DNA from: Lyophyllum atratum
Lineage: Eukaryota > Basidiomycota > Agaricomycetes > Agaricales > Lyophyllaceae
Assembly (NCBI GenBank): GCA_014905825.1
Contig: JACGCN010000027.1
Span: 706,441-770,440 of the forward strand
Direction: 5' to 3'
DNA length: 64,000 nucleotides
In this document: in pieces, positions 11,976 through 24,209 of the stretch
Layout: every line of letters begins with the position of its first letter
Numbering within the stretch: position 1 is the first letter of the stretch
Translations under genes and position numbers: made by a program
The notes under the pieces: generated by a model
What the model was told of the DNA's origin: nothing
The model's database searches: none
Seen by the model: only the letters and a program-made list of their open reading frames with translations

Positions 11976-13217
11976 GTACAGGAGACCACGGGGTCGATGA
12001 CTTGAAGTACACGAGAGGTCGATGAGGGGGGGTGGGGATTGTCGAGTGTGCCAGAAAGAGAAATTATGCGAAACATTATAAACACCACAGGGTGAGGAGC
12101 AGGCACCAACATTATATTGAGAATAGCTATGAGGTAAAATCGAAGGTTGAGGAGCGAACAGGAAACGAGGAGGACAACGGTGCCGAAGTCGCTGGATACG
12201 AGCCGCCCAGAAGGAGGTGGTAATCTTCGCAGGCAACGGGTTCTCGAGGCTGGAACATAAAAGGTCCCTGAGGAAGTGTATTAGATGCTGTTCAACTCGT
12301 TGCACAGCAATATCCTCGACGGACGATCGATCGACCACATGGTTCATGGCAACGCCACTGGTCCGCACTAGATCTAGAAGAGCAGCCACGCGACAATTGA
12401 ATAGAAAGATTGGAGTGATAAGTGGTTGTTCCTCCTAAAGGGTTTGATCGACGGTCTGGGCCTGTACGATGTCCGTAAGCTGATAGGGTTCTTCAACACC
12501 CTATCATGGAACTTCGACTCCGCCTTCTCTTGAAAACCTCTTCAAAAGAACGAAAATTAGTCTGAGCATCGTGTACACTTCAACAACAAGGGCCTGCCTT
12601 GTTGAAAAAGGTAAGCTCCCATGTAGCGTACAACAAGATTCTGTTTAGGTGATCGCTGTACGAAACGATGGCGTTAGGTTACCCTGGCCAGGGTCCAGTT
12701 CGAGCTAAGTGTGGTGAGAGAACTATTTGAATCATGAGAATCCTTTACGACCGACGTTCACCGATCATACATTCACTTAAATGATTGTGGAAGAAGACTT
12801 TCCTTTTGCCCGCTAGAAGGGCATGACTCTCCATAGAGGAAACTCTCCGACTCGGGCTCGCTTACACGCATCGTCAGGTCCAGATTCAACACAAATTCCA
12901 ACCTAAGCGACTTTCTTTTTAGAGAAATGGGTCTGTGTAACTGGTGTTCCGAAAGATGGGCGAACAGCGCAATGAGTCACTTGAGGTTCTCACCCGGGAA
13001 ACCATATCGAGGGGTGACACCGCCACCCTGCCATCACATGTAGAAGGCGCAACGAGGATGTTACTCTCAAGAAGTGAGATCTGCGCAAAGCGAACATGCC
13101 GTTATCTTCGCCGGGGTACCATCGAGAAGCCCCTAAATATGGTATTAGACGTGCGAGAGGGTGACAATAACTGGTCGGACCTTGGTCGAACCTGACGAAA
13201 AACACAGGACGGACGTT
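11976..13217. other. Intergenic region with two small hairpins
   Basis: No supported gene. Two perfect inverted repeats lie about 80 bp apart: TGATAGGGT at 12481-12489 with ACCCTATCA at 12498-12506 (8-nt loop), and CAACAAGG at 12584-12591 with CCTTGTTG at 12597-12604 (5-nt loop). The rest shows only short unlinked frames. Confidence 0.45.
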
Positions 13218-15846
13218 TCAAGACTCTTCGATGTCGTCACTATCCAACCAGCCCCCTTCCTCAACCTCGGACACTTTGCCTAACGGGCGAAACGACAAAT
13301 CCGCATCATTCTCCTCCGCGGGCGTATGCATCTCCTTTTCATCGAGCGCTTGTGCTTGTCCGAACGGTGCCCCGAATGAGAACTTCAAACTCGAAAATAG
13401 ACGATGCGACGCCGGTGGTCGGGGAAGCGAGCTCGTGTTCACGGTATCTCGGGCTTTCAAGACACCACCCAATTCCATGGCAACTTGTGCGTGGCTCCAT
13501 CCACTGCGTTGGTCAGCCTGTTCGATTACCAGGAGTTAGTCCGCAATCCGGTATTCGGCATGCAACTTGATGTACTTGGCCAGTCCCATCCCCAAGAGCC
13601 CACAGCCGCGCGTCCCTCACACCATCCCAGGCCTTCTTCTCTTGTTGCAGGCTTTCGAAAAAGGCAGGCTTGAATATTTTCTGCGATCGGCGGGTAACAG
13701 GTGACGGCAGCGAGTGTATCGTGCCCAGTGTCAATAAATGGAAACGATGGGGATTCGCTTGATACCACTAAATCCCATGCGTTATTAGACGGGTCCCTGG
13801 TGAAAAAGTTATTGAATTCATACCGCGTCACCTCCACTCGAATCGACCCAGCTCAACCAATCGGCTACTCCGGCGCAATGGTCAACATCATCACAAAATG
13901 GTGTGTAATTTTGATGAATATAGAGGGAAAACAGAGAAGAATCAATTGGGGAGTCTGCGTACAGCGTCTGTAAAAGAGTTGTGTCAGCTAGGTGACTGGA
14001 TGTGTGCGGGATCCCTTACATCAACGTTAATCCGGCTTGCTCGTCTCTGGTGTTCCTGGAAACAGGGCGGAAGTTTTAGAAGATCTTTAATTTCGGCGTC
14101 GGTGTTCTTTTCTCTTTGGATGTCTTTCGCGCTCGCAGATGCGCTTGGAGGGTCGCCCTTCCCTGCACAACAGAATGCATCAGTTTCATGGACCGCCTAT
14201 AACAGGAGAAGTTACTCACGCTTATTGTACAGGACTTTACCCAGGAGGTGGAAAAGTACTAGACTCTGCTCACGTCTGGTTACAGACGCGAGCATCACTG
14301 CCTTGCCTTGCTCTTTTCCTTTTTTCTTCCTAGTTTTACCATTCATCTCAACAGCACAAGCAAATTGAAGAGCCATGATGGCACTCCTTATATCCCCATT
14401 TGCTGATTCGACAACGGCGTCCAGGATCTCCCTAGATGGCGATGATTGCGAAGAGTCAGAAAAATGAGTATTCAGCAGAGCCTGGAGTGCTTTGAGAAGA
14501 AGGGTCGGCGCAATTGGGTTGAAGCTACGTGTAGAAAATCAGGATAAGGTAATTCGGACCAACGCGACGGAATAGTACCTTATTTGAGTAACGTAAGGTC
14601 CACCTAAAAGGTGACGCGGAAGAACAGTGCGTATGTCTACGACGCCATCTTTGCCCCTTTCCCACCCTCCACCACTGGCCATTCGCTCGTCAGTGGCTTC
14701 CCCTCGCATACCAGCATCACTGATAATGATGATTAGGGGAATGGCCGGACTAGAAACTGGGGACTCGACAAAGGCTTCGAGGGTGGCATGAAACTGGGTT
14801 TGAGTCCCAGGATGGAGAATATTGGGAAGATCTTCGAGTAATATGATGTGGCGTTGTGGAGGAGGGGACGTAGAAACCGGCGTTAATTGTGACGAGGACC
14901 CTGCACGGTCAGGAGTAGGGACCGCGAACAGGCCCTGGCAACTGGACGCTCGGTTCAAAAAAGCTTCAAATTTTGAATATGGGGCTTCGCGGTCCACATC
15001 ATAATTCCTGGACGACGAAGAGCCGGAATCTCCAGCGATAAATCCGCCAGTGTCATCTGCAGATGAGAAGTGACTTCAACAAAAGACTCAATGCACGAGA
15101 GGATCTGAGGTACGGACCAAATGCGTTCGAAGAACTCTCCGCAATAGCATTCTTCCATTCCATTATCTCGAATCCCATTTCTCGCGCAAGAACGCGCACA
15201 GTCGTCGTCTTAGCTGTGCCAGCGGGGCCCGTTAAAGCGAGTATTCTCTGAGACAGCCTTAACCATTATCCGACCGCGTTTGTCGGTAGTGTTCATGGCC
15301 ACTTACTCGATATTTTGTCAACGTTCCAGAAGGCCCTCCCTCGAAAGCCTCATGTAGCCACCTCCTAACGTCTTCAACCTTCCTCTTGTGCACCGCGAGC
15401 TCTGCCTAGCTGACGCTATTAGACAATTCCACAGTACACAGAAGTCACGAACTTCTGTTGTCGGCTCGTAGATGTCGACCCACATCCTGTCATCTACAGA
15501 AGTAAAGCCCATTAAAGTAGCAGATGAGGTGTGCATTGAGGTAGCCTCACCGTGTTCCTCCGCCTTCGATTCGAGCTTTGGGCGCTCCCTGGCCTTGCCT
15601 TTCCCTGCGGAAGATGTCTGAGAAGAGCTTAGTTCCGCGTCCGACTTCCAGCTTGAGCTGGGTGCCTTAAACTAAAGCAAACTCTCAGATATGATGGGGC
15701 GCAAGACAAGATAAATCGATTACCGCGGTAAGGGGGTCAAACTTTTTTGGATTCGGTGTAGCCCTGGATGTCCTCGTCTCGAGCTTGACAACATTCACTT
15801 TCGACGATGGAGGTTTGGCTTTCTTCTGCGAAGGCTTCGGCGCCAT
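13218..15846 (-). CDS. rad17: RAD17 checkpoint clamp loader
   Basis: Rad17 (budding yeast Rad24) replaces the large RFC subunit in the complex that loads the 9-1-1 clamp on damaged DNA and starts the checkpoint. The start is ATG at 15846 (basic lead MAPKPSQKKAKP). Then come WVDIYEPTTEAELAVHKRK, the conserved Rad17 entry motif; Walker A GPAGTAKTTTV (about 15201-15235); EMGFEIMEWKNA; YSKFEAFLNRA; the Walker B-type stretch HIILLEDLPNILH; IIIISDAGMRGE; and the lid region DIRSAIMALQFAC with LVLFHLLGKVLYNK and LFSLYIHQNYTPFCDD. The C-terminus has the Rad17-type block SHAQVAMELGGVLKARD and an acidic tail ending DSDDIEES. About 11 introns keep phase, giving about 690 residues. An apparent in-frame stop near 13540 lies in an intron (13518-13575). 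An MluI cell-cycle-type box lies upstream. Confidence 0.9.
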
Positions 15847-16513
15847 CGTTAGGGAAGGGAATGCAGCGCGTGAGGTTGGGTAAACTGGTCGTTCTGGTCC
15901 AGGTTAAGGGTCAAGAGTCAAGAGCGTGACAAGACGCGTCGCGTCACACACTGTCCGATGCCACGTGCACTACGCGCCATGGCTGAATCCGGGATCAGCT
16001 TGAAGGCCCTTACACAGATATTCATTCATTCGGGCATGTCCTTGCGAAGATTATTTTTTAGGTTGAGGGTTGCATCAGTAAACAGAAAGTCTGCAACGAA
16101 AACGCCGACGCGAAGAGTGTGGCGACGCTTTCCGACGAGGTGAAATTCGACGAGCTTCTGTGAGCCGTGAGATGTGCTCTTCAATTTTCAACTACGTATG
16201 GTGAAATTAGGAAGAAATGAAGACGGTGCAACCGTTACCCAGGGATTTAGGTCGTCGACGGGCGAAACTGTCCGAACCCCCAAAGTCTAAACCGAAAATG
16301 TTGAATAATCGGAAGGGGTAACAATCTCTGAACCTGGTCCGCAGCTCTTTCCAAGATGTACGGAGCCTTCGCAAAGGCAAAATGTATTAGCGTCCAAAAA
16401 ATCCCTCTAGCGTAGGTGGATCCCACAGAGACCTCTGCAGCGACGCACGGCTGCAGCAAAGAACACACCAATCGAAATTCCCAAAGCCAAATATACATTC
16501 CACTCCCGCCCTG
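15847..16513. other. rad17 upstream region
   Basis: This lies between the rad17 start and the O-methyltransferase stop, both on the minus strand, so it must hold the rad17 promoter. It contains ACGCGT at 15934-15939 and a CACGTG E-box near 15962. No other gene is supported; short frames at 16247-16500 do not join the neighbouring gene by clear splice sites. Confidence 0.45.
15934..15943. promoter_or_regulatory. MluI cell-cycle-type box upstream of rad17
   Basis: The sequence ACGCGTCGCG, followed by TCAC, lies about 90 bp upstream of the rad17 ATG. ACGCGT is the MCB element bound by MBF-type factors, which in yeasts drive G1/S and DNA-repair genes. Use of the site here is inferred from position and gene identity only. 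Confidence 0.45.
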
Positions 16514-19500
16514 TCAAGGCGAAGCCCCCCTCGAACCCCCACCCCCCTCCCGTTCGATCCTCGCCGCCGCCGCCAACACACCCCCACCAACCTTCGGCTC
16601 CGGCTCACCCCTCCTCGCCGGCCCCGCATCCCGGAAATTCAGGGCAGCGCCACCGCCACCTTCCAGAAGACTCCCCATACTAATCGCCCCACCTATCCCC
16701 GCACCGCCACCATGGATCGAAGGCCCGATGACGCTCCCGGAGCGCGTCCGCAGACTCCTCTGGGGCAGCTGTGCGTACGACGAGCGGCGGGATATGATCG
16801 ATGCGCGCGGGGGGTTCGAAGTGGATGTGGAAGGGATGGGCGGGGGTGGGCTTCGTGGGGAGTACACCAAAGATGACGAGGACTGCGGTTTTGGCGGAAG
16901 GAGAGCATGGCCAATCTGCCGGACGGGGAGCGGGCCTGCTTGGGATTGCGCAGCCTGATAGAGCTGCGCGTGAGACTTTGTGCGGGATAACGTCAGATGC
17001 CGAGGCGATGCTGGCGTGTACGGGGGAAGCAGTGACGGAGACGGCGGTATAGACTCATTCATGGAGTGTGAGGACGCATGATGCGGGAGCTGAGCGTGGG
17101 ATGCTCGGCGGGCCAAAGGACGCTGAGGAGGTTGAGGATGTCTAGGAGACAAGGGCGACGGTGGTACTTGTCTTGGCACAGATGGCACTGGGGAACTTGG
17201 TCCCTGCTGGGACGGTGGGCGATACAGCTGCGCCTGGGACATCCGGCGTGTTATCGGTGACGGCGGCTGCGATAGCCTCGGTGAGGCCAGTGGCTTCGGC
17301 GAAGCAGGTGACGGTGAAGATGATAGTGGAGGCGGGAACGATAACGGGGAAGGTTTCTTCTTCCTTACCGGAGGTATACTCGGGGACGGTGTGATTATAG
17401 CTGACTGCTTCAATATGCCAGGTCGTATCAAAGTAGGGGGTCTGCTGGGCTTCCCCGTCAGCCCTGGGCCTCTCGACCTCACGATACCACCACCAAACCT
17501 CGCCATCGCCTCTTGCATGGATGGCAAATCGGTTCTAGAGCCAAACGTCGGCGTTCCACATCTAGAACTGGCGCGCTCCATGACATCCATCTCCCCTTTA
17601 CCCCGCCGATCGCCGTCGTCGCTCAGCTGACCGGCTTTAGTACCGACGGTCGACGCTCCAGGAACATCGAAGAAGGCGGATCCGCTGCCAGCACGAGCTC
17701 TGCGCTGCATCGGTATAGGCACTGGCACAGCAACGATATGTCCAAATAATGACCCAGGTGCCCGAGTAACCCTAATCACCTTCCACCCCGCGGACAACGC
17801 CAATGCCGCAGTCTCCCTCAGCGTCCGCTCCTGTGCATTGAAAGTCACTTGCATCTGCAGAGCGCATCTTGGTCAGCGAAGATCTGAAACGTAGATTACG
17901 ATGGAAAGCGTACCGTAAGGTCCATCCAGTACGCATTCGCACTCGCCTTGCCCAGATTCGCGAGTAACGGCGCAGGTGCAAGCATACTCTCCGCGCCTTC
18001 GACACCCTCAAGTACTCCCTCTCCGTCCCCGGGGGCATCCACGTCAACACACGCGAGGGGCAGCACAAAATCCGCGAGCACGAGCTTCGTGTCGGGCGTG
18101 GCCGCCTCCCTGAGCCTCAGCAGGATCAACCGCGCCTGTGCGTCGGGCCAGTCGTGCAAGATCACGCGCAGGAAGAAGACCGCAGCATTCTTGATCGGCT
18201 GAGCCGTGAAGAAATCGTGCACTAAGAAAAAGGTTTTAGTTCCACATTATTCGTGCGGAGAATGGTAACAGACCTTGGAATCGCGCCATTCCCGAATCCA
18301 ACAACTCGGGACACTTAGCGCGCCACGCCTATTGAAAGATCCTCAATACAAGGCATTACTCAGAGTAGACGGAACGATTCTTACCTTCTCACCCATCTCA
18401 ACGACCACCTCCCGGTCCTGTATGACGAACTTGAATCCTAGCTGCTCATCTCTCTCTTCTGCAGACGCTCCCCAACCTCCGGGGGACGATAGAGGAGGGG
18501 AAGGAAGTGGCGACGCAGTGCTTCGTGTCGAGCGGGCGAACGCATTGGCGAGCAACATGCTAGTCGAGCCGATACCCCCACCAACGTCGACGATGACACT
18601 TCCACGAGGGAGAGCACGCCAGTCGAAGCCTGTTGGAAAGATATATCATCAGCCTACATTCTTTATCCGTCGGAACAGAACTACAAGACAGTTCCAAGGG
18701 GCCTGGGTGCAGGCGAAAAAAAAAACCTGGCATATATGCGCTTAAAACAGCGCCCGGGATGAAACCCAAATCTCTCAAGAGCAAGCCGCGCGACCTTCAA
18801 GATAACAGGGAAAGAGATAGAAAATAACAAACCATTCAAGACTGCCCCGGGCGCCTCCCACGACCCCGTACCCGACATCGCGGTCCCGAATCGCTCCAGC
18901 CTAAACTTATTCCAACTCTCCTCCCCCTTCCGACCCACCCCATTCCCAAGCTCCCTGCCGCTCCCATCCTCACCTTTCTCCATCGCTAAAGCCAGGTGCG
19001 ACCGCCCTCCCCCTCCACTAATCCCATCAGCCCGGCCCTCCCCCTCGAGCCATGCAAAGAACCCAGCGCCCGTGCGAAAGGCGTGCTCAAAGGGGGGTCT
19101 CGGTGGATCTTCGCGGGCGAGGAGGTAAGCCTCGGTTAGGTATGCGGAGGATTTGAAAAGTTCATCAGAGCTGTGTCGTAGAATTTAGCCGTCTGCTCCG
19201 GGAGAAACCAAGCGGAGGGGATGAGAAGGAACGCACCACATGCCAACAAATGCGCTGACGCCATTAGTGTTCTGGTATTTCATCTCAGGTCTGTCAAATA
19301 GATAAAATATATCAGTTTATAGACGAAGAGGAGATGTGTCTATAGCGGTGGGCAGACATGTGGCAGACAAGTGGCACATATAGTTCCGTGTCTAAGGCGA
19401 GCACACCGTGCAAAATCGGAACACCAGGAGGAAAATTGTAACACACCTTCCATCCCTTTCCCATCTCTTTAGCTCCTCAAAAGACTTGCCAGAGTCAATG

Positions 19501-20197
19501 AGCGAGGATATACGATTGATCGCGAAGACATTCGGAGACCGCTCGCGAATGAAGTGATGTGTCGCTAGGAGACGCAAAATGTGGGCTGGAATGCGATGGT
19601 TAGCATTGTTTCGACGTGGAGGAAGAGGTCCTGAATCATTTTAACTAACCTAGTTTACCACTCTCAACACCGTTCCGCTCGGAAATAACATCGACATGTA
19701 GACCGTCCAGCCCAGCCTCACGTAGAATCTCGACCGTATGTGAAGCCTCTAACAGCCGTAAACATGACGGCAAATGATACTGTATGATTACATAGATCAA
19801 TTAGCGATTGCTAGAACTGAGACGAGAGAGCGAAAGCGAAACGTACCCCCATAGACGCATCACAAAGGGCATAGAACGGTGGCTGCACCGTAATAGCCAT
19901 TTGTCCTGCAGCTGCTACAATCCTATTGATTGCGCGTACGACGACTGGATGTGTAGTGAGTTGCTCAGCTGGATCATTAGGATCATATAGTGCATCTAGA
20001 GAGGGAAAATCCAAAGGAACGCCGGGCGTTGATGGTGATGGCGGCGGCGACGCGTACGACGCATTTGCCGTCTCCAACGTGTCCTCGGAAGGTGATGTGC
20101 GCACCGGCTGGCCGTGCTCTGGAGCATACACGCCCTCGATATCGTCGAGGGCGTCGGCAAGGATGGTGTGGAGGGCGCGGAGGACGGCGATGGTCAT
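16514..20197 (-). CDS. O-methyltransferase with long disordered C-terminal tail
   Basis: A SAM-dependent O-methyltransferase (PF00891 type) of roughly 1,000 residues over about eight exons. The N-terminal exon (ATG 20197, MTIAVLRALHTILADAL) and next exons (CLRLLEASHTVEILREAG, then HILRLLATHHFIRERSPNVFA) form the dimerisation/winged-helix part. SAM motif I is GSVIVDVGGGIGSTSM (about 18590); the catalytic segment is VILHDWPDAQARLIL (about 18150); the fold ends SLFGHIVAVPV (about 17740). Most relatives stop there. Here the frame runs on for about 400 residues rich in Pro, Ser and Arg, with four RRxSxAQL-like motifs (16763-17248) and a Gly-rich end, stopping at 16514. The methyl acceptor is unknown; this family acts on small aromatic or polyketide substrates. 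An alternative start (GTG, 20227) was rejected. A hidden intron near the tail's 3' end cannot be excluded. Confidence 0.8.
16763..17248 (-). repeat. Four dispersed RRxSxAQL protein motifs
   Basis: In the tail of the O-methyltransferase gene the motifs RRMSQAQLY, RRASHAQLP, RTKSHAQLY and RRSSYAQLP occur at 17222-17248, 17084-17110, 16958-16984 and 16763-16789. Spacing is 42-65 residues. Three of the four carry an RRxS context, which is a consensus for PKA-type kinases. Confidence 0.7.
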
Positions 20198-22352
20198 GGT
20201 GGTGCAGAAAAGGACGGGGGCGCACACAAGTGGCAGGATGAATACCTGGAGAGCGCACTTCTAATTATAACGCACGACACCGCAGATCGTCTCAACAGAC
20301 CTTCTCTGTCATTTCTCGACAAGAAAAAAGAGAACCACGACATCCCATTTCCCCCCATAGACCTCATGAGCCCATTTTAGCCGTCCGAACAGAAAAAAAT
20401 TGAAGGTTCCTTCTCTGGAGAGGACAGCGAGCCGTAAACATGTCAGAAAACACTCAGATTTCGAGGAACGGACACGAGAAAGTTGGCGTGAAGGCACAGA
20501 GACGTGTTGTTTGCGTATGTTGTGCAATGCCTCCCGTCACGGTTTGGAGTTCCTTCTCCCTTTTTCCGTGTTCCTCATGATCGTGAATGAACAACCCCGA
20601 AGCTAGAAGCCTGCCCATCAGACAGACGTCAGAAATCTGTGCCTTCATTTGCTCATGATATCTTCATATGCGTCATCACCTCGGGTTTACAGGCTTTGCA
20701 CGCCGTATGGTCGTCGAACATACTCTCCGACGCCATCGCATCCATGGCTCGTATGTATGTTAGGCTCTCGGTGCCACCGCCTATCGGTATCAAGGTCACG
20801 GACTTACTCTCGTATGAGGAAATTTTGCCTGCTTGGGAACTCCAATATGCTTCCTCGGGGCCCTAGTTCACGCGTGCTTATTTTCTGCGTTCCCGGTACC
20901 TGGACGCCTTTTTTTCTTGTCATGGATTATCTCATCGTCGAAAATATCACGCACCACAAGCGTCGCGCAAAGTACCTCGTTGCCACCTAAAAACATGGCT
21001 CATAGCTTATCCATAGAATCGATGAGACGTCGTCCAAGAATACAAATCTCACACGTAGCCACTACGCTGCGCAGGCGCCGCCTACTGATCAAAATCCGGG
21101 AGCGTCGTCAATGTCGTAACAAGCTGCCCTTCTTATCAAGTCCGAGAGACAGGGAATATGTAGCAAGGCGAACGTAAGCAAAAAACCCTTCTCCCATTTT
21201 CAGTGGCTCATATCTGCTTCGGACAGCCACCTTCTCGCACTGTAAAGTTACATCCACTCCACTGTAAGTTACGCAAACATGTTGACTGCCGCGTTATCAA
21301 GCCTCACATCACCACCTCCGCAAACTGAAGATAAAAAACGAAATACCCATCCGAATGCCCACCTACTAGTATCTTCAACCCGGTAGGTCGCCGCAGACGT
21401 CTCGCCGTTTCACCGGAAATGTTCACTCTGCAATTCGCATGATCAAACGGATAGAGCAAATTTTCTCAACGCGGCCTGATGTGAATCCAACGGTTACCCC
21501 TCTGCACCAAGTCACGGACGTCGGCGTGCCATACAGTTCGACCCCGACTGCAGGGGCGTCGACGAAAGCAGACTTTTCGCTGCTCAGCCCGCTTTTCAAT
21601 GCCTCGTACATAATTCAGCAGGCCCCCTTCAGCATGTCATTTTAGGTATCTCGAACTCCAATCAAGCTATGCAGAGGAGCTCTCCACTTCGCCCTCGAGT
21701 CTTCAATATAGATTTAAAAGGTCTACAACCCTCTGAGGGTAGCACTCTTAAAACTGACACTTCAAGCTCTCGAATTCAAAAATCTTGGTGCTTCCCGGCG
21801 TAATGGCTTGAGCCTGAGTCGAACAGGTCCATTCCCGTGTCGCGCGGCGTCCCGCTGTACTACGACCGCGATGGAAGATATACCATTACTGTCCTCGCAA
21901 CCTGTCTGAGGGCTCCAAGATCCTTCAACTGATAAATTCGAGCGAGTAGGTCAGCACCATGACTGACATCGTTTCTCGCCTTTGCGTCGGCATGCTTTCC
22001 ATACGAATTCGCCAGCTGGTAGGAATGTATAGTAGAGGTCATGTTGATGGGGTTCAGGGTGCACAAGCTCGTGTGTTGCCCTATACTCGAATTCAGTAGA
22101 CTAGCGCCAGGAGTGCACCTTTGGGATCTATCACGGAGCTATTAGGAAAGTGCTTGCCTCCCATGGCCGTATCAATGGTCCTTACGACGGTCTTCTACCA
22201 TGCGGGATTTGTAGATGTAGAAAGCAGCTTGGGACGAAAAAGGCAAGTTTTCACACGGCTCGCCTGCCACAACGGTCGTCGATCATCGCATCGATCACTG
22301 CGCTCTTGCTTCGTGGAGGTCTCCTTGATCTTCTGACTTCAAGTTCAATGAG
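20198..22352. other. Divergent intergenic region, possible decayed fragments
   Basis: This separates the starts of the O-methyltransferase (-) and the FAD oxidoreductase (+), so both promoters lie here. Frames at 20640-21000 (+) contain hydrophobic wording such as ITSGLQALHAVW and ICFLGALVHACLFS in different frames, which may be a decayed membrane-protein gene. A minus frame at 21423-21611 has no recognised motif. Nothing is firm enough to call. Confidence 0.35.
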
Positions 22353-24209
22353 ATGGCGTGGTTCCAAAGCAGGACCATATTGACTGCTACCACTATCCTA
22401 ACTCTTATCATGAGCTCTCTGTCCGCCCACGTACTCCAGCTAGATGCCGCACAAGCCGTCCTCGAGCTCCCAACCCTCAACGGTCCTGCGGGTCTACCGG
22501 TCTCCAACTCTACGCGTTCATTCTGGATCGATACATCCGGGGCAAATCCACTTGCCCTAGAAGGCAGTGAAGGCGAATTCACTCTTGATGCAGACATCTG
22601 TATCGTCGGGGCAGGGATCACAGGTGTATCCGCCGCCTACCACCTCGCGAAGGCCTTCGGGGGCAGACGGGAGGATCAGGCACCTGTAAAGGCCGTTATA
22701 CTAGAAGCAAGGGACTTTTGTCAGGATTAGATCTTTCTTTCCGTCGTATCACTCTCGTTAAATCAGATGACATAGGTTCTGGCGCGACAGGTCGGTCTGG
22801 CTATTTCGAGGAAAATGTTCTATTTATGAACGGCCGTTCCCAGGAAGGAACGGCGGCCACTTGACGCCTGCCATTTTCCAGGACTTTGTAGACCGGGAGC
22901 AGAAGTACGGCACAGAGGAAGCTATGAAATCTTACAAGATGGAGCACTATACGACTACCGAACTGCTCAAGCTCATAAAGGCCGAAAACCTACGAGACGT
23001 CGTAGATTTAGTCGGATCCGACCATTTCAGCCTCCTTGTGACGGAACAGGAAGTCCAAGACGCCAGAAATGACTTCGAAGCCGCTAAGTCAGCTGGTCTA
23101 GACTTGGACATTGTTGAGTGGTTGAGCGAGGAGGACGTCCAAACAGTAACTTTCTCCGTCCCTTCATTTTTTTCCTATCCCAACTAATCGTTAGACCCAT
23201 GGCGCTTCGTATCCCGCCTGGAAACACCCCTTGGGACACAACCTGTGGCCCCTCAAACTCGTAACCCACCTCTACCACCTTGCACTGAAACGCAACCCCC
23301 ATAAATTCCATCTCAAGCTTCACACCAATACCCCTGTCACGTCAATCTCCCCATCCGTCTCGCACCATCGTCGTCGCTGGTCGCTTTCGACGCCACGCGG
23401 AGATGTCCAATGCTCCTACGTGATCCACGCTACAAACGCCTATGCAAGCCATCTCCTACCCCAGATGCACGGCCCCGACGGCATAATACCCACACGTGGA
23501 CAAGTCACAGCCCTCCGTGCCGCAGCTCCACCATCCATAATTACGACGGCCTCGTGGGGTGGGAATCAAGGCTTTGAATATTGGTTCCCTAGACCCATCA
23601 TTGGCTCGGATGGCGACAAGGGAGAGAATCCCCTCGTAATACTCGGCGGTGGTCGTGATGCGAGTGGGCCAGATTTCGAGACCTACGTGACCGACGATTC
23701 TGTCCTTCGAGAAGAAGTGGGAGAGGTATTGAGAACTTTCCTTCCTGGAGTGTTCCCCGGTAAGTATGAGCAGGGACGTGAGCCGGAAATGGAATGGGTG
23801 AGCGGTCAGAGTTCTGCATTTTTGTGCTATCCATTGACGTTGTGTCATAGACTGGTATCATGGGATACACTAAGATTGGAGACCCTTTTGTAATTTCCGC
23901 GGCCTGTCATCATGGTTGTATCTTGCTTACGGCCCAATTCGCAGGTTGGCCCAGTTGTGAGCGATGATGAAGTACATACCAAGAAATTCCAGGGCCAATA
24001 TATTTCTGCTGGATACACTGGGCACGGGATGCCACGCGCCTACGCTTGGTAAGCCCCATTGAAGAATTTATCCCGTCTCTTGGTATGTTAACCCACGGGC
24101 CTCCAGTGCGGAGGCGGTCGCTGGAATGGTCGCGGCTGAGATGACTGGCGAAAGCTGGAGTGCCCCCGAATGGCTGCCCCGTCACTTTTTGACTACCGAG
24201 CGGCCTTGA
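22353..24209 (+). CDS. FAD-dependent oxidoreductase (DAO family)
   Basis: Seven exons encode about 505 residues. The N-terminus (ATG 22353, MAWFQSRTILTATTILTL) looks like a signal peptide or membrane anchor. The FAD-binding Rossmann motif follows as ADICIVGAGITGVSAAYHLA, then ARDFCSGATGRNGGHLTPAIF, which needs two introns, one ending AAG at about 22844. Other family blocks are THGASYPAWKHPLGHNLWPL, YVIHATNAYASHLLP, GIMGYTKIGDPFVGPV and the C-terminal GYTGHGMPRAYACAEAVAGM. DAO-family flavoproteins oxidise amino acids, amines or similar CH-NH groups and make H2O2; the substrate here is unknown. The stop is TGA at 24207. The GATGRNGGH block is typical of the fungal branch often annotated simply as FAD-dependent oxidoreductase. 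Confidence 0.87.

Noticed and set aside
13518..13575. Apparent in-frame stop and frame change in rad17, suggesting a pseudogene
   Set aside because: The segment is a normal intron (GTAC donor, CTAAC branch-like site, CAG acceptor). Removing it joins GDGTGQ to ADQRSGWSHAQV in phase.
16416..16958. Long plus-strand frame opposite the methyltransferase tail
   Set aside because: It is the antisense of a GC-rich Pro/Ser-coding region, which by composition lacks stops on the other strand; no motif or splice support.
21423..21611. Minus-strand frame resembling a dehydrogenase loop (FVDAPAVGVE)
   Set aside because: The resemblance is limited to a few residues and no flanking domain is present in any frame.
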